NCBI GenBank assembly: GCA_903843125.1
Contig: CAIMOR010000254.1
Coordinates: 1-64,000 of the forward strand
DNA length: 64,000 nt
Direction of reading: 5' to 3'
From: an uncultured Rhodospirillales bacterium
GTDB taxonomy: Bacteria; Pseudomonadota; Alphaproteobacteria; Acetobacterales; Acetobacteraceae
Each line of letters opens with the position of its first letter. Position 1 is the first letter of the stretch. Both the position numbers and the translations under genes were made by a program. The notes below the pieces were generated by a model that saw only the letters and a program-made list of their open reading frames with translations, did no database searches and was not told the DNA's origin. Of this stretch, positions 42,481 to 51,844 are shown piece by piece.

Positions 42481-43557
42481 ATGCGGGACAGCGCCGCCTT
42501 GGCCACGCCGCCGGCCACGCCGAAGCTGGCGGTGCGCGGCATCGGCAAGCGCTACGGCAAGCTTGACGCGCTGCTGCCGATGGACCTGGACGTGGCGCCC
42601 GGCGAGTTCCTGACCGTGCTCGGGCCGTCCGGCTCCGGCAAGACCACGCTGTTGCAGATCATCGCCGGACTGACCGAGCCCAGTTGCGGGCGGCTGCTGA
42701 TCGACGGCCGCAACGAGACGCACACGCCGCCGCACAAGCGTGGCATCGGCGTGGTGTTCCAGAACTATGCGCTGTTCCCGCATTTGACGGTGCAGGAAAA
42801 CGTCGCCTTCCCGCTGCAGATGCGGCGCATCGCCAGCGCCGAGCGCAACCGGCGCGTGGCGGCGGCGCTGGAACTCGTCGGCCTCGGCGGGTTGCAGCAT
42901 CGCTTCCCGCGGGAGCTTTCCGGCGGCCAGCAGCAGCGCGTCGCGCTGGCCAGGTGCTTCGTCTACGAGCCGGCGCTGATCATCATGGACGAACCGCTCG
43001 GCGCGCTGGACCGCAAGCTGCGCGAGAGCATGCAGCTTGAGATCAGGCGACTGCATCGCGACACCGGCGCGACCATCATGTTCGTCACGCACGACCAGGA
43101 GGAAGCGCTGGCGCTGTCCGACCGGATCTGCCTGCTGAACCATGGCCGGATCGAGCAGCTTGGCTCGCCGCAGGCGGTGTATGAACATCCCGCCAGCCTG
43201 TTCGTCGCCGACTTCATCGGGCTGTCCAACGTGCTGCGTGGCAAGGTGGAGGGCCAAGAACTGCTGACCGCCGACGGGCCGCTGCCGCTGCCACCTGGCA
43301 GCGCCGGCACGGCCGGGCGCGACGCCGCATTGGTGGTGCGGCCCGAACATGTCGAGCTGGACCCCGTCGATTTCCCGGCACTGGCCGGCACGGTGACCGA
43401 GACGGTCTATGCCGGCGCCGAACATCGGCTGGTGGTGACGCTGGGCTCCGGCGCCACGCTCATCCTGCGGCGCACCGCGGGCCAAGGCAGCCTGCCGCTG
43501 GGGGCGGCGGTGCGGCTTGGCTGGCATGCCGCGCGCGCGCGACTGCTGACCCCGTGA
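42481..43557 (+). CDS. ABC transporter ATP-binding protein, PotA-like
   Basis: This 358-residue ATPase has Walker A GPSGSGKTT (near residue 44), the Q-loop VVFQNYALFPHLTV, the signature LSGGQQQRVALARC, Walker B LIIMDEPLGALD and a C-terminal TOBE-type domain from about 235. It starts 4 bases after the HpaB-like stop and overlaps the upstream leader of the binding-protein gene. It energises the fused permease at 45988. Confidence 0.93.
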   Translation: MRDSAALATPPATPKLAVRGIGKRYGKLDALLPMDLDVAPGEFLTVLGPSGSGKTTLLQIIAGLTEPSCGRLLIDGRNETHTPPHKRGIGVVFQNYALFPHLTVQENVAFPLQMRRIASAERNRRVAAALELVGLGGLQHRFPRELSGGQQQRVALARCFVYEPALIIMDEPLGALDRKLRESMQLEIRRLHRDTGATIMFVTHDQEEALALSDRICLLNHGRIEQLGSPQAVYEHPASLFVADFIGLSNVLRGKVEGQELLTADGPLPLPPGSAGTAGRDAALVVRPEHVELDPVDFPALAGTVTETVYAGAEHRLVVTLGSGATLILRRTAGQGSLPLGAAVRLGWHAARARLLTP

Positions 43558-43580
43558 ACGACCTTCGGAGGACCCGATCC

Positions 43581-44630
43581 ATGACCCTGTTGAGCCGTCG
43601 CCGCACCCTGCAACTCACCGCGCTGGCCGCGCCCTTCGCCTGGACCGGCCAGCGCGCCTTCGGTGCCGAGCAGATCACCATCGCCGATGTCGGCGGCGCC
43701 CCCGGCGAAGCGATCCGCAAGGCATTCTACGACCCCTTCGAGCAGGCCACCGGCATCAAGGTGGTGGGCGTGGTGCATGAGAGTGACCCGACCGTGCAGT
43801 TCAAGCTGCTGGTGGATGCGCGCACCTTCATCTGGGACGGCTGCATGGTAACGCCGACCCATGTGCTCAACCTGAGCCGGCCGAAGGACTACCTGGAGCC
43901 GCTGAACATTCCGGCCGCCGCCGGCGCCAACCTGGTGCCGGGTATGCTGACGCGGAATTGGCTGGGCTTCTCGGTGTTCAGCACCACCATGGCCTATCGC
44001 ACCGACAAGTACGGCGCGAACGGGCCGCAGAGCTGGGCGGACTACTGGGACGTGGCCAAGTTCCCCGGCCGCCGGGCAATGTACCGCGCCGCGAACGGGC
44101 CGCTGGAAGCCGCGCTGATGGCCGATGGCGTGGCACCCAAGGACCTCTATCCGCTGGACGTGAACCGCGCCTTCCGCAAGCTCGACCAGATCAAGCCGCA
44201 CATCAACGTCTGGTGGACCAGCGGCGCGCAGAACACCCAGTTGCTGCAGAGCGGCGAGGTCGACATGTCCGACACCTGGGGCGCCCGCGCCTATGCCGCG
44301 ATCAGCAGCGGCGCGCCGGTCAAGATCGTCTGGAACCAGGGGGTCTATTCGACCGATGGCTGGTCGATCCCGAAGGGCACGCCGCGTGCCGACCTGGCGC
44401 GCAAGTTCATCGAGTTCTGCATCAAGCCGGAACAGCAGGCGATCTACTGCGGCATGGTGGCAAACGGGCCGAGCAACACGCGCACCTTCGACCATCTCAG
44501 CGCCGAGCGCGCCGCACTGCTGCCGACCTCGGCCACCAATATCCGCGGCCTGGTCGCCGTGGACAACGACTGGTGGGGCGCCAACCGCAACCGCGTGGTT
44601 GAACGCTTCCAGGACTGGCTGATCGGCTGA
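43581..44630 (+). CDS. ABC transporter substrate-binding protein (PotD-like)
   Basis: This 349-residue exported binding protein has a leader with SRRRTLQLTALAAPFAW, suggesting Tat or Sec export, and a mature start near EQITIADVGG. I chose the ATG at 43581 because CGGAGGA lies properly before it. A GTG at 43554 overlapping the ATPase stop would add nine residues. It serves the importer with the ATPase at 42481 and the fused permease at 45988. Confidence 0.9.
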   Translation: MTLLSRRRTLQLTALAAPFAWTGQRAFGAEQITIADVGGAPGEAIRKAFYDPFEQATGIKVVGVVHESDPTVQFKLLVDARTFIWDGCMVTPTHVLNLSRPKDYLEPLNIPAAAGANLVPGMLTRNWLGFSVFSTTMAYRTDKYGANGPQSWADYWDVAKFPGRRAMYRAANGPLEAALMADGVAPKDLYPLDVNRAFRKLDQIKPHINVWWTSGAQNTQLLQSGEVDMSDTWGARAYAAISSGAPVKIVWNQGVYSTDGWSIPKGTPRADLARKFIEFCIKPEQQAIYCGMVANGPSNTRTFDHLSAERAALLPTSATNIRGLVAVDNDWWGANRNRVVERFQDWLIG

Positions 44631-44644
44631 GCGGAGCGGCGGCG

Positions 44645-45991
44645 ATGACGAACCAGATGGCGCTGGCGGCGCTGGTGCATCCCACGGGGTCGCATGTGGC
44701 GTCCTGGCTGCATCCGGGCACCCAGGCCAATGCCAGCACCGATATCGACTATTACAGGGCCATGGCGCAGTTGGCCGAGAGCGGCATGATGGACCTGTTC
44801 TTCATCGCCGATACCCCGGCGGCGCGGACCACGAACCTGACCGCCTACAGCCGCTTCCCGATGTTCATGAACGTGTTCGACCCGGTGGTGCTGCTCTCGG
44901 CCGTGGCCGGGGCGACCAAGCACATCGGGCTGGGCGGCACCGCCAGCACCAGCTTCAACGAACCCTATAACGTGGCCCGGCAATTCGCGTCGCTGGACCA
45001 TGTCAGCCATGGCCGCGCCGCCTGGAACGTCGTGACCTCGGCCAATGACTTCGCCGCCCGAAACTACGGCCTGGACAAGCTGCCGCCGCATGCGGAGCGG
45101 TACGCGCGCGCGCAGGAGTTCGTCCAGGTGGTCAAGCAGCTATGGGACAGCTGGGAGGATGACGCCTTCATCCGCGACCGCGCGCAGGGGCTGATGTTCG
45201 ACCCGACGAAGCAGCACGCCGTGGCGCATGAGGGGCCGCACTTCCGCGTCAACGGTGCGCTGAACATCCAGCGCGCGCCGCAGGGGCATCCCGTCATCAT
45301 CCAGGCCGGGGCTTCGGATACCGGGCGCGAATTCGCCGCCGAGACCGCCGAGGTGGTGTTTGCGTCGGACAGCACCGTGGCGGCGGGCAAGACGTTCTAT
45401 GACGACCTCAAGGGCCGCATGGCGAAGTATGGCCGCGCGCCCGGCGAGCTGAAGGTGCTCGCCGGCACACCCTGCATCGTCGCGGACAGTGAGCAGGAAG
45501 CCGAGGACATGTACCAGACGCTGCAGGCGCTGATTCACCCCGATGTCGGGCGGATGCGGCTGGGCATGGACCTGGAGGCCGACCTCTCCGGCCTGCCGCT
45601 GGACGAACCCATTCCGGAGGACCGCATCCCCACATCGGCCAACCTGCACAAGGCCTACTTCGACCACATCGTCGGCATGATCCGCCAGGGCATGACCCTG
45701 CGCCAGATGTACCTGCGCTATGAACGTGGCAACAGGACAGTACGCGGCACCGCGAAGCAGGTGGCCGACCACATGGAGGAATGGTTCACCTCCGGTGCCT
45801 GCGACGGCTTCATGATGATCTTCAGCACCACCCCGGCCGGGCTGGATGGGTTCGTGCACAAGGCGATCCCGGAACTGCAGCGGCGCGGCTTGGTGAAGAC
45901 CGCATGGGCCGGGCCGACGCTGCGCGACAACCTCGGGCTGTCGAGGCCGGAGAACCGGCATGTGGCCAGCCGGATGCAGGCGGCGAAATGA
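44645..45991 (+). CDS. NtaA/DszA-type LLM flavin monooxygenase
   Basis: This 448-residue protein belongs to the NtaA/SnaA/DszA branch of flavin monooxygenases, which use reduced FMN to attack nitrilotriacetate, sulfones and similar compounds. Clear features are WLHPGTQANASTDIDYYRAMAQLAESGMMDLFFIAD (core YYRAMAQLAESGMMDLFF, about residues 36-53), SFNEPYNVARQFASLDHVSHGRAAWNVVTS (core DHVSHGRAAWN) and VIIQAGASDTGREFAA. It lies between binding protein and permease, overlapping the latter by 4 bases. The transported compound is therefore probably its substrate or a precursor. No FMN reductase is nearby. Confidence 0.93.
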   Translation: MTNQMALAALVHPTGSHVASWLHPGTQANASTDIDYYRAMAQLAESGMMDLFFIADTPAARTTNLTAYSRFPMFMNVFDPVVLLSAVAGATKHIGLGGTASTSFNEPYNVARQFASLDHVSHGRAAWNVVTSANDFAARNYGLDKLPPHAERYARAQEFVQVVKQLWDSWEDDAFIRDRAQGLMFDPTKQHAVAHEGPHFRVNGALNIQRAPQGHPVIIQAGASDTGREFAAETAEVVFASDSTVAAGKTFYDDLKGRMAKYGRAPGELKVLAGTPCIVADSEQEAEDMYQTLQALIHPDVGRMRLGMDLEADLSGLPLDEPIPEDRIPTSANLHKAYFDHIVGMIRQGMTLRQMYLRYERGNRTVRGTAKQVADHMEEWFTSGACDGFMMIFSTTPAGLDGFVHKAIPELQRRGLVKTAWAGPTLRDNLGLSRPENRHVASRMQAAK

Positions 45992-47697
45992 CGCTGGCCG
46001 GGCGGCGGCTGGACCCGCTGTGGTTGGCGGCACCGGGGCTGGTCTTCCTGCTCGGCTTCTTGATCGTGCCCGTGCTGCAGCTGCTGTCGGTCAGCTTTGC
46101 CGACCCCGACGGCGGCGGGTTTTCGCTGGCGGCGTATCAGCGCGCGTTCGGCGTGCGGGTCTATCTTCGCGTCATCGGCAACACCTTCGGCATCGCCGCG
46201 CAGGTGACGGCGTGCTGCCTGGTGCTGGGCTACCCCCTTGCCTACTGGCTTTCCGGGCTGCCACCGCGGCGGCAACGGATGGTCTCCCTGCTGGTGCTGC
46301 TGCCGTTCTGGACCAGTGCGCTGGTCAAGAACTTCGCCTGGCTGGTCCTGCTGGGGCGTAACGGCGCCATCTCAAACCTGCTGGACTGGGCCGGCATCGC
46401 CCCGCCGGGCAGCCTGTTGTTCAATCGCGGCACCGTCATCTTCGCCATGACGCACAGCATGCTGCCCTTGGCGGTGGTGGCCATGCTGTCGGTCATGGGC
46501 GGTATCGACCGGCGGCTGCTGCTGGCCGCGGGAACCCTGGGGGCGACACGAGCGGAAGCCTTCTGGCGCGTGTTCTTCCAGCTTTCCATGCCGGGCGTGG
46601 CCTCGGCGGGGTTGCTGGTGTTCATCGGCTCGCTTGGCTACTTCATCACGCCGGCGCTGCTGGGCAGCCCGCAGGAAACCATGCTGGGCCAGGTCATCAT
46701 CACCCAGATCCAGACCCTGGATAACTGGGTGTTTGCGAGTGCACTGGCAGCGCTTCTGATCGCGGCGGCGCTGGCGAGTTGCCTGGTCTTCGACCGGGTC
46801 TTCGGGCTGTCCGCCATCGCCGGCGGCGGTAGCGTGCAGCGTGGTGCGCGCAGCCTGTCGCGGCGGCTGGGGCTGTGGCTGCTGGCCGCCGTGGCCCGGG
46901 CCAGCGCCCTGCCGAGCTTTGGCGGCCATCGCTTCGGCTGGCTGCTGCCGGCCTATTGCGGGCTGGTCATCGCGGTGCTGGTACTGCCGATAGTGGCGCT
47001 GCTGCCGATGGCCTTCAGCAGCGGCGATTTCCTGTCGTTTCCGCCGCCAGGGCTGTCGCTGCGGTGGTTCCGCGAATATTTCGCCTCGCCGGTCTGGGTG
47101 GCGGCCACCCTGCGCAGCTTCGGCATCGGCGCGGCGACTGCCGTTGTAACGCTCTTCATCGCCACGCTGGCCGGCTTTGGCCTGGCGCGCAGCCCCAGCC
47201 GATTCACCGGCCTGGTGTTCCTGCTGTTCCTGCTGCCGATGATCGTGCCCGCCATCGTCGTTGCGATCGCCCTGTTCTACCTGTTCGCCCAGCTCGGGTT
47301 GGTGGCGACGGACCTCGGCATCATGCTGGGCCACGTGGTGCATGCGCTGCCGATTGCCTTCGTCATCCTGCTGGCAACGCTGAAGGGCTACGACTGGCGG
47401 TTGGACCAGGCGGCGGCCACGCTGGGCGCCGGTCGGCTGCGCAGCTTCTGGCGGGTGGCGATGCCGCTGACCCGGGGCGGCCTGATAGCCGCCCTGATCT
47501 TCGCCTTTCTCAGTTCATTCGAGGAACTGACCGTGGCGCTGTTCATCGGCGGCGGGCTGCGGTCGACCCTGCCGAAGCAACTGTGGGACGACGTCGTGCT
47601 GCAGGTCAGCCCGACGCTGGTGGCGGCCTCGGTCGTGGTGGTGGTGGTGGTGACGACACTGTTCCTGCTGGCGGAGGCGCTGCGGCCGCGGGAGTGA
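45988..47697 (+). CDS. Fused PotB-PotC-type ABC permease
   Basis: This 569-residue inner-membrane protein joins two complete permease domains. Residues about 1-280 resemble PotB, with the EAA loop LAAGTLGATRAEAFWRVFFQLSMPG (core GTLGATRAEAFWRV). Residues about 305-569 resemble PotC, with DQAAATLGAGRLRSFWRVAMPLTRGG (core ATLGAGRLRSFWRV). About twelve membrane segments are expected. In most polyamine-type importers these are two polypeptides; a single chain fixes a 1:1 heterodimer. The ATG at 45988 overlaps the monooxygenase stop. Confidence 0.9.
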   Translation: MTLAGRRLDPLWLAAPGLVFLLGFLIVPVLQLLSVSFADPDGGGFSLAAYQRAFGVRVYLRVIGNTFGIAAQVTACCLVLGYPLAYWLSGLPPRRQRMVSLLVLLPFWTSALVKNFAWLVLLGRNGAISNLLDWAGIAPPGSLLFNRGTVIFAMTHSMLPLAVVAMLSVMGGIDRRLLLAAGTLGATRAEAFWRVFFQLSMPGVASAGLLVFIGSLGYFITPALLGSPQETMLGQVIITQIQTLDNWVFASALAALLIAAALASCLVFDRVFGLSAIAGGGSVQRGARSLSRRLGLWLLAAVARASALPSFGGHRFGWLLPAYCGLVIAVLVLPIVALLPMAFSSGDFLSFPPPGLSLRWFREYFASPVWVAATLRSFGIGAATAVVTLFIATLAGFGLARSPSRFTGLVFLLFLLPMIVPAIVVAIALFYLFAQLGLVATDLGIMLGHVVHALPIAFVILLATLKGYDWRLDQAAATLGAGRLRSFWRVAMPLTRGGLIAALIFAFLSSFEELTVALFIGGGLRSTLPKQLWDDVVLQVSPTLVAASVVVVVVVTTLFLLAEALRPRE

Positions 47698-47866
47698 GCG
47701 CGGTGCGGCGTCTGGCTAATCTCGGCGCGACCTGACGCCAAAATAGGCGGCGGCCGGGCCGTTTGAGTGGGTGCAGCCGCCGAAATCGGCGCGCCAAGCC
47801 GTTGGCACGACTCGTGCTTGTTCCTGCTGTCTGGCCGACACATGCAGCGTGGGGAGCAGATCGCGG

Positions 47867-49036
47867 ATGCCGCAGATGGAGCGTGACGAGGACCCGGGCG
47901 AGTTGCCCTATCGCGCCCACAACATCCCGAAGCTCGGCTTCGCGGAATACTGGTACCCCATCGTCACCAGCCGAGAGTTGAAGCGCAAGCCCAAGGGCGT
48001 GCGCCTGCTGGGCCGTGACATCGTGATCTATCGCGACGCCGGCAAGCTCTACGCGCTGGACGACCGCTGCCCGCACCGCGGCGTCAAGCTCTCGCTGGGC
48101 GAGTGCCTGTACAAGGGCACCGGCACCATCAGCTGCCCCTACCATGGGTGGACCTTCGACGGTGCCAACGGCAAGCTCGTCGCCGCCATCATGGATGGGC
48201 CGGAGGCGCCGATCACCCGCAAGGTGACGATGCGGCACTACCCCATCCGCGAACATGCCGGGATGATCTGGCTCTGGGCCGGCGAGACCGAGCCTTCCCG
48301 CCTGGAGGACGACATCCCCGCGTGGATCGCCGACCAGCAGACGTTCTTCACCATGCCGATGTACACCGACTACGCCTGCAACTGGCGATGGCTGGTGGAC
48401 AACTGGGGCAACGACCAGCACGCCCAATACGTGCACCGCAAGTCGCCGGAACTGTTTTTCCAGCCGCAACTGCCGTTCAACCTGACCATCGAGCCGAAGC
48501 CGCTGCCGAACGGCAAGGGCATGGCGTTCAAGCGCATCGGTGGCGTCACCAGCGCGGAGTTTCCGGGCCTCGGCCGCTTCCCGAACAACGAGTGGTGGCG
48601 CTTCATGAAGCCGCGGGGGCGCGGCAACATCCGCGGCTTCGAGAACTCCAAGGCCCACAAGGTCTACGGCATTCCCAACCAGTCCGAGGTCTGGCTGCCC
48701 GGGATGGTGCTGGTGGGCCGCCTGCACGGTGAATACGCGCTGGTGCAGTTGGCGGTGCCGATCGACGAGAACACCACGCGCTGCTTCAACATCAACAACT
48801 TCCGCCGCACCAGCAAGCTGGTGGAGTGGTTCGACCGGCTGCACTACCATGTCTGGCGCGGCTGGGCGCATGACCGCATCTTCTCCGACCAGGACAAGGT
48901 GCTGCTGGAGGCGGTGATTCCCGGGCCGGAGCGGCTCTCCAAGAGCGACCTGGGCGTGATCGCCTGGCGCAAGTTCATGGGCGCCAATGCGCGCCGGCCG
49001 CCCGGGTTGAAGGAAGCGGCGCGGGATGTCGCGTGA
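47867..49036 (+). CDS. Rieske non-haem iron oxygenase with an atypical bridging residue
   Basis: This 389-residue protein is a Rieske-type oxygenase of the vanillate demethylase-like kind. The [2Fe-2S] ligands are Cys68 and His70 in RCPHRG and Cys90 and His93 in CPYHGW. The mononuclear iron region VDNWGNDQHAQYVH (177-190) supplies His185 and His190. The position three before the first His, normally the Asp linking the two metal centres, is Asn182; Asp183 follows it. The start at 47867 follows GGGGAG; an ATG at 47876 is also possible. No ferredoxin or reductase gene is adjacent. Its end overlaps the next permease gene by 11 bases. Confidence 0.9.
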   Translation: MPQMERDEDPGELPYRAHNIPKLGFAEYWYPIVTSRELKRKPKGVRLLGRDIVIYRDAGKLYALDDRCPHRGVKLSLGECLYKGTGTISCPYHGWTFDGANGKLVAAIMDGPEAPITRKVTMRHYPIREHAGMIWLWAGETEPSRLEDDIPAWIADQQTFFTMPMYTDYACNWRWLVDNWGNDQHAQYVHRKSPELFFQPQLPFNLTIEPKPLPNGKGMAFKRIGGVTSAEFPGLGRFPNNEWWRFMKPRGRGNIRGFENSKAHKVYGIPNQSEVWLPGMVLVGRLHGEYALVQLAVPIDENTTRCFNINNFRRTSKLVEWFDRLHYHVWRGWAHDRIFSDQDKVLLEAVIPGPERLSKSDLGVIAWRKFMGANARRPPGLKEAARDVA

Positions 49037-49844
49037 CGCAACCCGCCTGAGAGTAAGCCGCGCACTGACGCGCTGGTTCGCCGCGCTGTGGCCGCCGCTG
49101 GGCTTCGGCGCGCTGGTGCTGGGCGGCTGGGAAGCGGGGGCGCGCTGGGGCGGGCTGGACCCGATGATGCTGCCGGCGCCGAGCGAGATCGCCACGCAGC
49201 TCCGCCTGGGCTTCGAGAGCGGCATCTACCCGATGCACCTGGGCGTGACCCTGCTGCAGGCGATGATCGGCTTCGTCATCGCCATCCTGGCCGGTGTCGG
49301 CGTCGGCGCGCTGGTCTCCGCCACGCCGCTGGTGGAGCGCACCCTCAATCCCTTCCTGATCGCGTTCGAGGCGATGCCGAAGATCGCCATGGCGCCGCTT
49401 GTCATCGTCTGGTTCGGCTACGGCATCTGGTCCAAGGTGGTGCTGGCGGCGGCGATTGCATTCTTCCCGGTGCTGGTCAGCACCATCCTCGGCCTGCGGG
49501 CCTGCGAGCCGGGGCGGCTCGATGTGCTGCACAGCCTCGGCGCCAGCCGGGCGCAGGTGTTCCGCCTGGTGCGGCTGCCCAGCGCCCTGCCCTTCATCTT
49601 CTCCGGCGTCAACGTCGCCGTGGTCTTCGTGCTGCTGGGTGCCATCGTCGGCGAGTTCGTCGGCGCCAAGGCGGGCCTCGGCACGCTGATCCTGGCGGCC
49701 AACGAGAACCTGGAGACCGCACGGGTCTTCTCCATCCTCGGCCTGCTCGCGGGCATGGGCATGCTGCTGCATTTCGGCGTCACCGCGGTGCGGCAGCGCC
49801 TGTTGTTCTGGGCCGGGCCACAGGCCGGGCCACCAACTGCGTAA
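49026..49844 (+). CDS. ABC transporter permease, SsuC/TauC-like
   Basis: This 272-residue permease of the nitrate/sulfonate/taurine type has six membrane segments. The typical FEAMPKIAMAPLVIVWFGYG segment starts near residue 117, and the EAA-like loop LDVLHSLGASRAQVFRLVRLPSALP (core LHSLGASRAQVFRLV) near 162. It overlaps the first Rieske gene by 11 bases and precedes the second by 21. It shares one ATPase (51035) and binding protein (52681) with the permease at 51845. Confidence 0.92.
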   Translation: MSRDATRLRVSRALTRWFAALWPPLGFGALVLGGWEAGARWGGLDPMMLPAPSEIATQLRLGFESGIYPMHLGVTLLQAMIGFVIAILAGVGVGALVSATPLVERTLNPFLIAFEAMPKIAMAPLVIVWFGYGIWSKVVLAAAIAFFPVLVSTILGLRACEPGRLDVLHSLGASRAQVFRLVRLPSALPFIFSGVNVAVVFVLLGAIVGEFVGAKAGLGTLILAANENLETARVFSILGLLAGMGMLLHFGVTAVRQRLLFWAGPQAGPPTA

Positions 49845-49865
49845 CCGCCACGAGGGGAATGTTCG

Positions 49866-51038
49866 ATGAACCACATCATGCGCGACATGGCCGAGCCGGC
49901 CGACCTGTTCGACCCGAGGCACTACACCGGCGTGCGCCGGCCGTTCTATTCGGCCGAGACGCTGCCGCCGTGGTGCTACACCTCCGAGAAATGGTACGCC
50001 CGCGAGAAGGAAACCATCTTCAAGAAATACTGGAACTGCCTGGGCCATGAGAGCCGGGTCCCCGATGTCGGCAGCTACATCACGCTGAGCTTCGCCGACG
50101 TGCCGCTGATCATCGTCCGCGGCAAGGACCAGGTGGTGCGCGCCTTCATCAACAGCTGCTCGCATCGCGGCTCCGCCATCCTGGCAGGCGAGGGCACCTG
50201 CGCGCACACGATGAAGTGCCCCTACCACGCCTGGGCCTTCGACTTCGAAGGGGCGCTGGTCGGCACGCCGCTGATCACCGAGGAGGAGCACTTCCAGAAG
50301 GCCGAGCATGGCCTGGTGCAGATCCGGCTGGAGATCTGGTGCGGCCTGATGTGGATCAACTTCGACGCCAGCGCCCAGGCCTTGACCGACTACCTTGGCG
50401 ACCTGACCCAGCGCGTGGCGCCGTGGAAGACCGAGGAGATGGTCTGCGTCGCCCGCCGCGAATTTCCGGTGAAGGCCAACTGGAAATTCTATGCCGAGAA
50501 TTGGAGCGACGGATACCACGTGCCCTTCGTGCACCAGACCACGCTGAACAAGAAGCGCGTCAGCAAGCGCGACTTCCACGACCCCAGCGTGCATGTCGGC
50601 AACTACCTGATGCACTACACCTATTTCAGCGGCAGCCGCGGTACGCCGGAAGGCCAGAAGAAGCTGCCGGAGCTGGACCTGCCGGACGAGCTGAAGATCG
50701 GCACCTTCTTCCCCTACGTCCACAGCAACGCGATGATCGGCTTCGCCATCGACATGGTGAGCTGCACCGAGATCATCCCCGAAGGCCCCGGCGCCTGCCG
50801 GCTGTTCACCTCCACCATGGTGCCGAAGAGCACCGCCGCGCTGCCGGACTTCCAGGAGACGCTGGACCTGTACCTGAAGTACAGCGACATCGTCCGCGAC
50901 GAGGACGTGATCGCCGCCGAACGCCAGCAGCTGGGCGCGCTTTCCGCCTATAACCGCGCCGGCTGCTTCACCCCGCAGGATAAGCTGGTGCATGACTACG
51001 ACCTGTGGATCCTGGACCGCGTGATCGGCAACGGATGA
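49866..51038 (+). CDS. Rieske non-haem iron oxygenase alpha subunit
   Basis: This 390-residue protein is a ring-hydroxylating-type Rieske oxygenase. The [2Fe-2S] ligands are Cys98 and His100 in SCSHRG, and Cys118 and His121 in CPYHAW. The catalytic-iron motif ENWSDGYHVPFVH contains Asp215, His218 and His223, matching the canonical D-x2-H-x4-H arrangement. No beta subunit, ferredoxin or reductase is encoded nearby. Its stop overlaps the ATPase start (ATGA), so it is co-expressed with the importer. Confidence 0.93.
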   Translation: MNHIMRDMAEPADLFDPRHYTGVRRPFYSAETLPPWCYTSEKWYAREKETIFKKYWNCLGHESRVPDVGSYITLSFADVPLIIVRGKDQVVRAFINSCSHRGSAILAGEGTCAHTMKCPYHAWAFDFEGALVGTPLITEEEHFQKAEHGLVQIRLEIWCGLMWINFDASAQALTDYLGDLTQRVAPWKTEEMVCVARREFPVKANWKFYAENWSDGYHVPFVHQTTLNKKRVSKRDFHDPSVHVGNYLMHYTYFSGSRGTPEGQKKLPELDLPDELKIGTFFPYVHSNAMIGFAIDMVSCTEIIPEGPGACRLFTSTMVPKSTAALPDFQETLDLYLKYSDIVRDEDVIAAERQQLGALSAYNRAGCFTPQDKLVHDYDLWILDRVIGNG

Positions 51039-51832
51039 TGGCTACGCCGCTGATCGCCGTCCGCGAGCTCAGCAAGGTCTATCCGACCGCGAAGGGGGAG
51101 CGCGTCCAGGCGCTCTCCCGTATCAACCTGGAAATCGGCCAGGGCGAGTTCGTCTCTCTCGTCGGCCCCTCCGGCTGCGGCAAGACGACGGTGCTGCGCA
51201 TCCTGGCCGGGCTGATCGCCGACTATACCGGCGATGTCAGCGTCAGCGGCAAGGCGCTGCACGGGCCGAGCCGCGAGGTCGGCGTGGTGTTCCAGGATGC
51301 CAACCTGATGCCCTGGCGGACGGCGCTGGCCAACGTGATGCTGCCGGCCGAGGTGCTGGGGCTGAACCGCAGGCTGGCCCGCGCCCGCGCGCAGGAACTG
51401 CTCGGCATGGTCGGGCTGGAAGGCTTCGAGCGGAAGCTGCCGGGCGAGCTTTCCGGCGGCATGCGCCAGCGCGTCGCCATCGCCCGCGCCCTGATCCACG
51501 ACCCCGCCGTGCTGCTGCTCGACGAGCCCTTCGGCGCGCTGGACGCGATGACGCGCGACACGATGAACGTGGAACTCGCGGCCATCGCCGCGCGGTCGAA
51601 GAAGACCGTCTTCCTCATCACCCATTCCATCGCGGAAGCCGTGTTCCTCAGCGACCGCGTGCTGGTCATGTCGTCCCGCCCCGGCCGCATCGTGGAGGTG
51701 ATCCCGGTGGCGTTGCCGCGGCCCCGCGGCCTCGACATCATCGCCGACCCCGCCTTTGCCGCCACCGTGCTGCGCATCCGCCGGCTGCTGGATGGCGACA
51801 CCGCCTCTGCCTTGCCCAGCATCGCCCACTGA
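51035..51832 (+). CDS. ABC transporter ATP-binding protein, SsuB/TauB-like
   Basis: This 265-residue ATPase of the nitrate/sulfonate/taurine type has Walker A GPSGCGKTT, the Q-loop VVFQDANLMPW, the signature LSGGMRQRVAIARAL and Walker B LLLDEPFGALD. ATG at 51035 overlaps the Rieske stop; a second ATG at 51038 is equivalent. It has no regulatory C-terminal extension. It is the only ATPase for the two permeases at 49026 and 51845. Confidence 0.93.
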   Translation: MMATPLIAVRELSKVYPTAKGERVQALSRINLEIGQGEFVSLVGPSGCGKTTVLRILAGLIADYTGDVSVSGKALHGPSREVGVVFQDANLMPWRTALANVMLPAEVLGLNRRLARARAQELLGMVGLEGFERKLPGELSGGMRQRVAIARALIHDPAVLLLDEPFGALDAMTRDTMNVELAAIAARSKKTVFLITHSIAEAVFLSDRVLVMSSRPGRIVEVIPVALPRPRGLDIIADPAFAATVLRIRRLLDGDTASALPSIAH

Positions 51833-51844
51833 CGGAGCCTGGCC

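Noticed and set aside
39867-42548. A minus-strand open frame of about 893 codons joining the TauD-like gene to antisense of the HpaB-like gene
   Set aside because: The conserved TauD-like start at 40901 has AGGAGG upstream. The extension is only antisense of the plus-strand monooxygenase.
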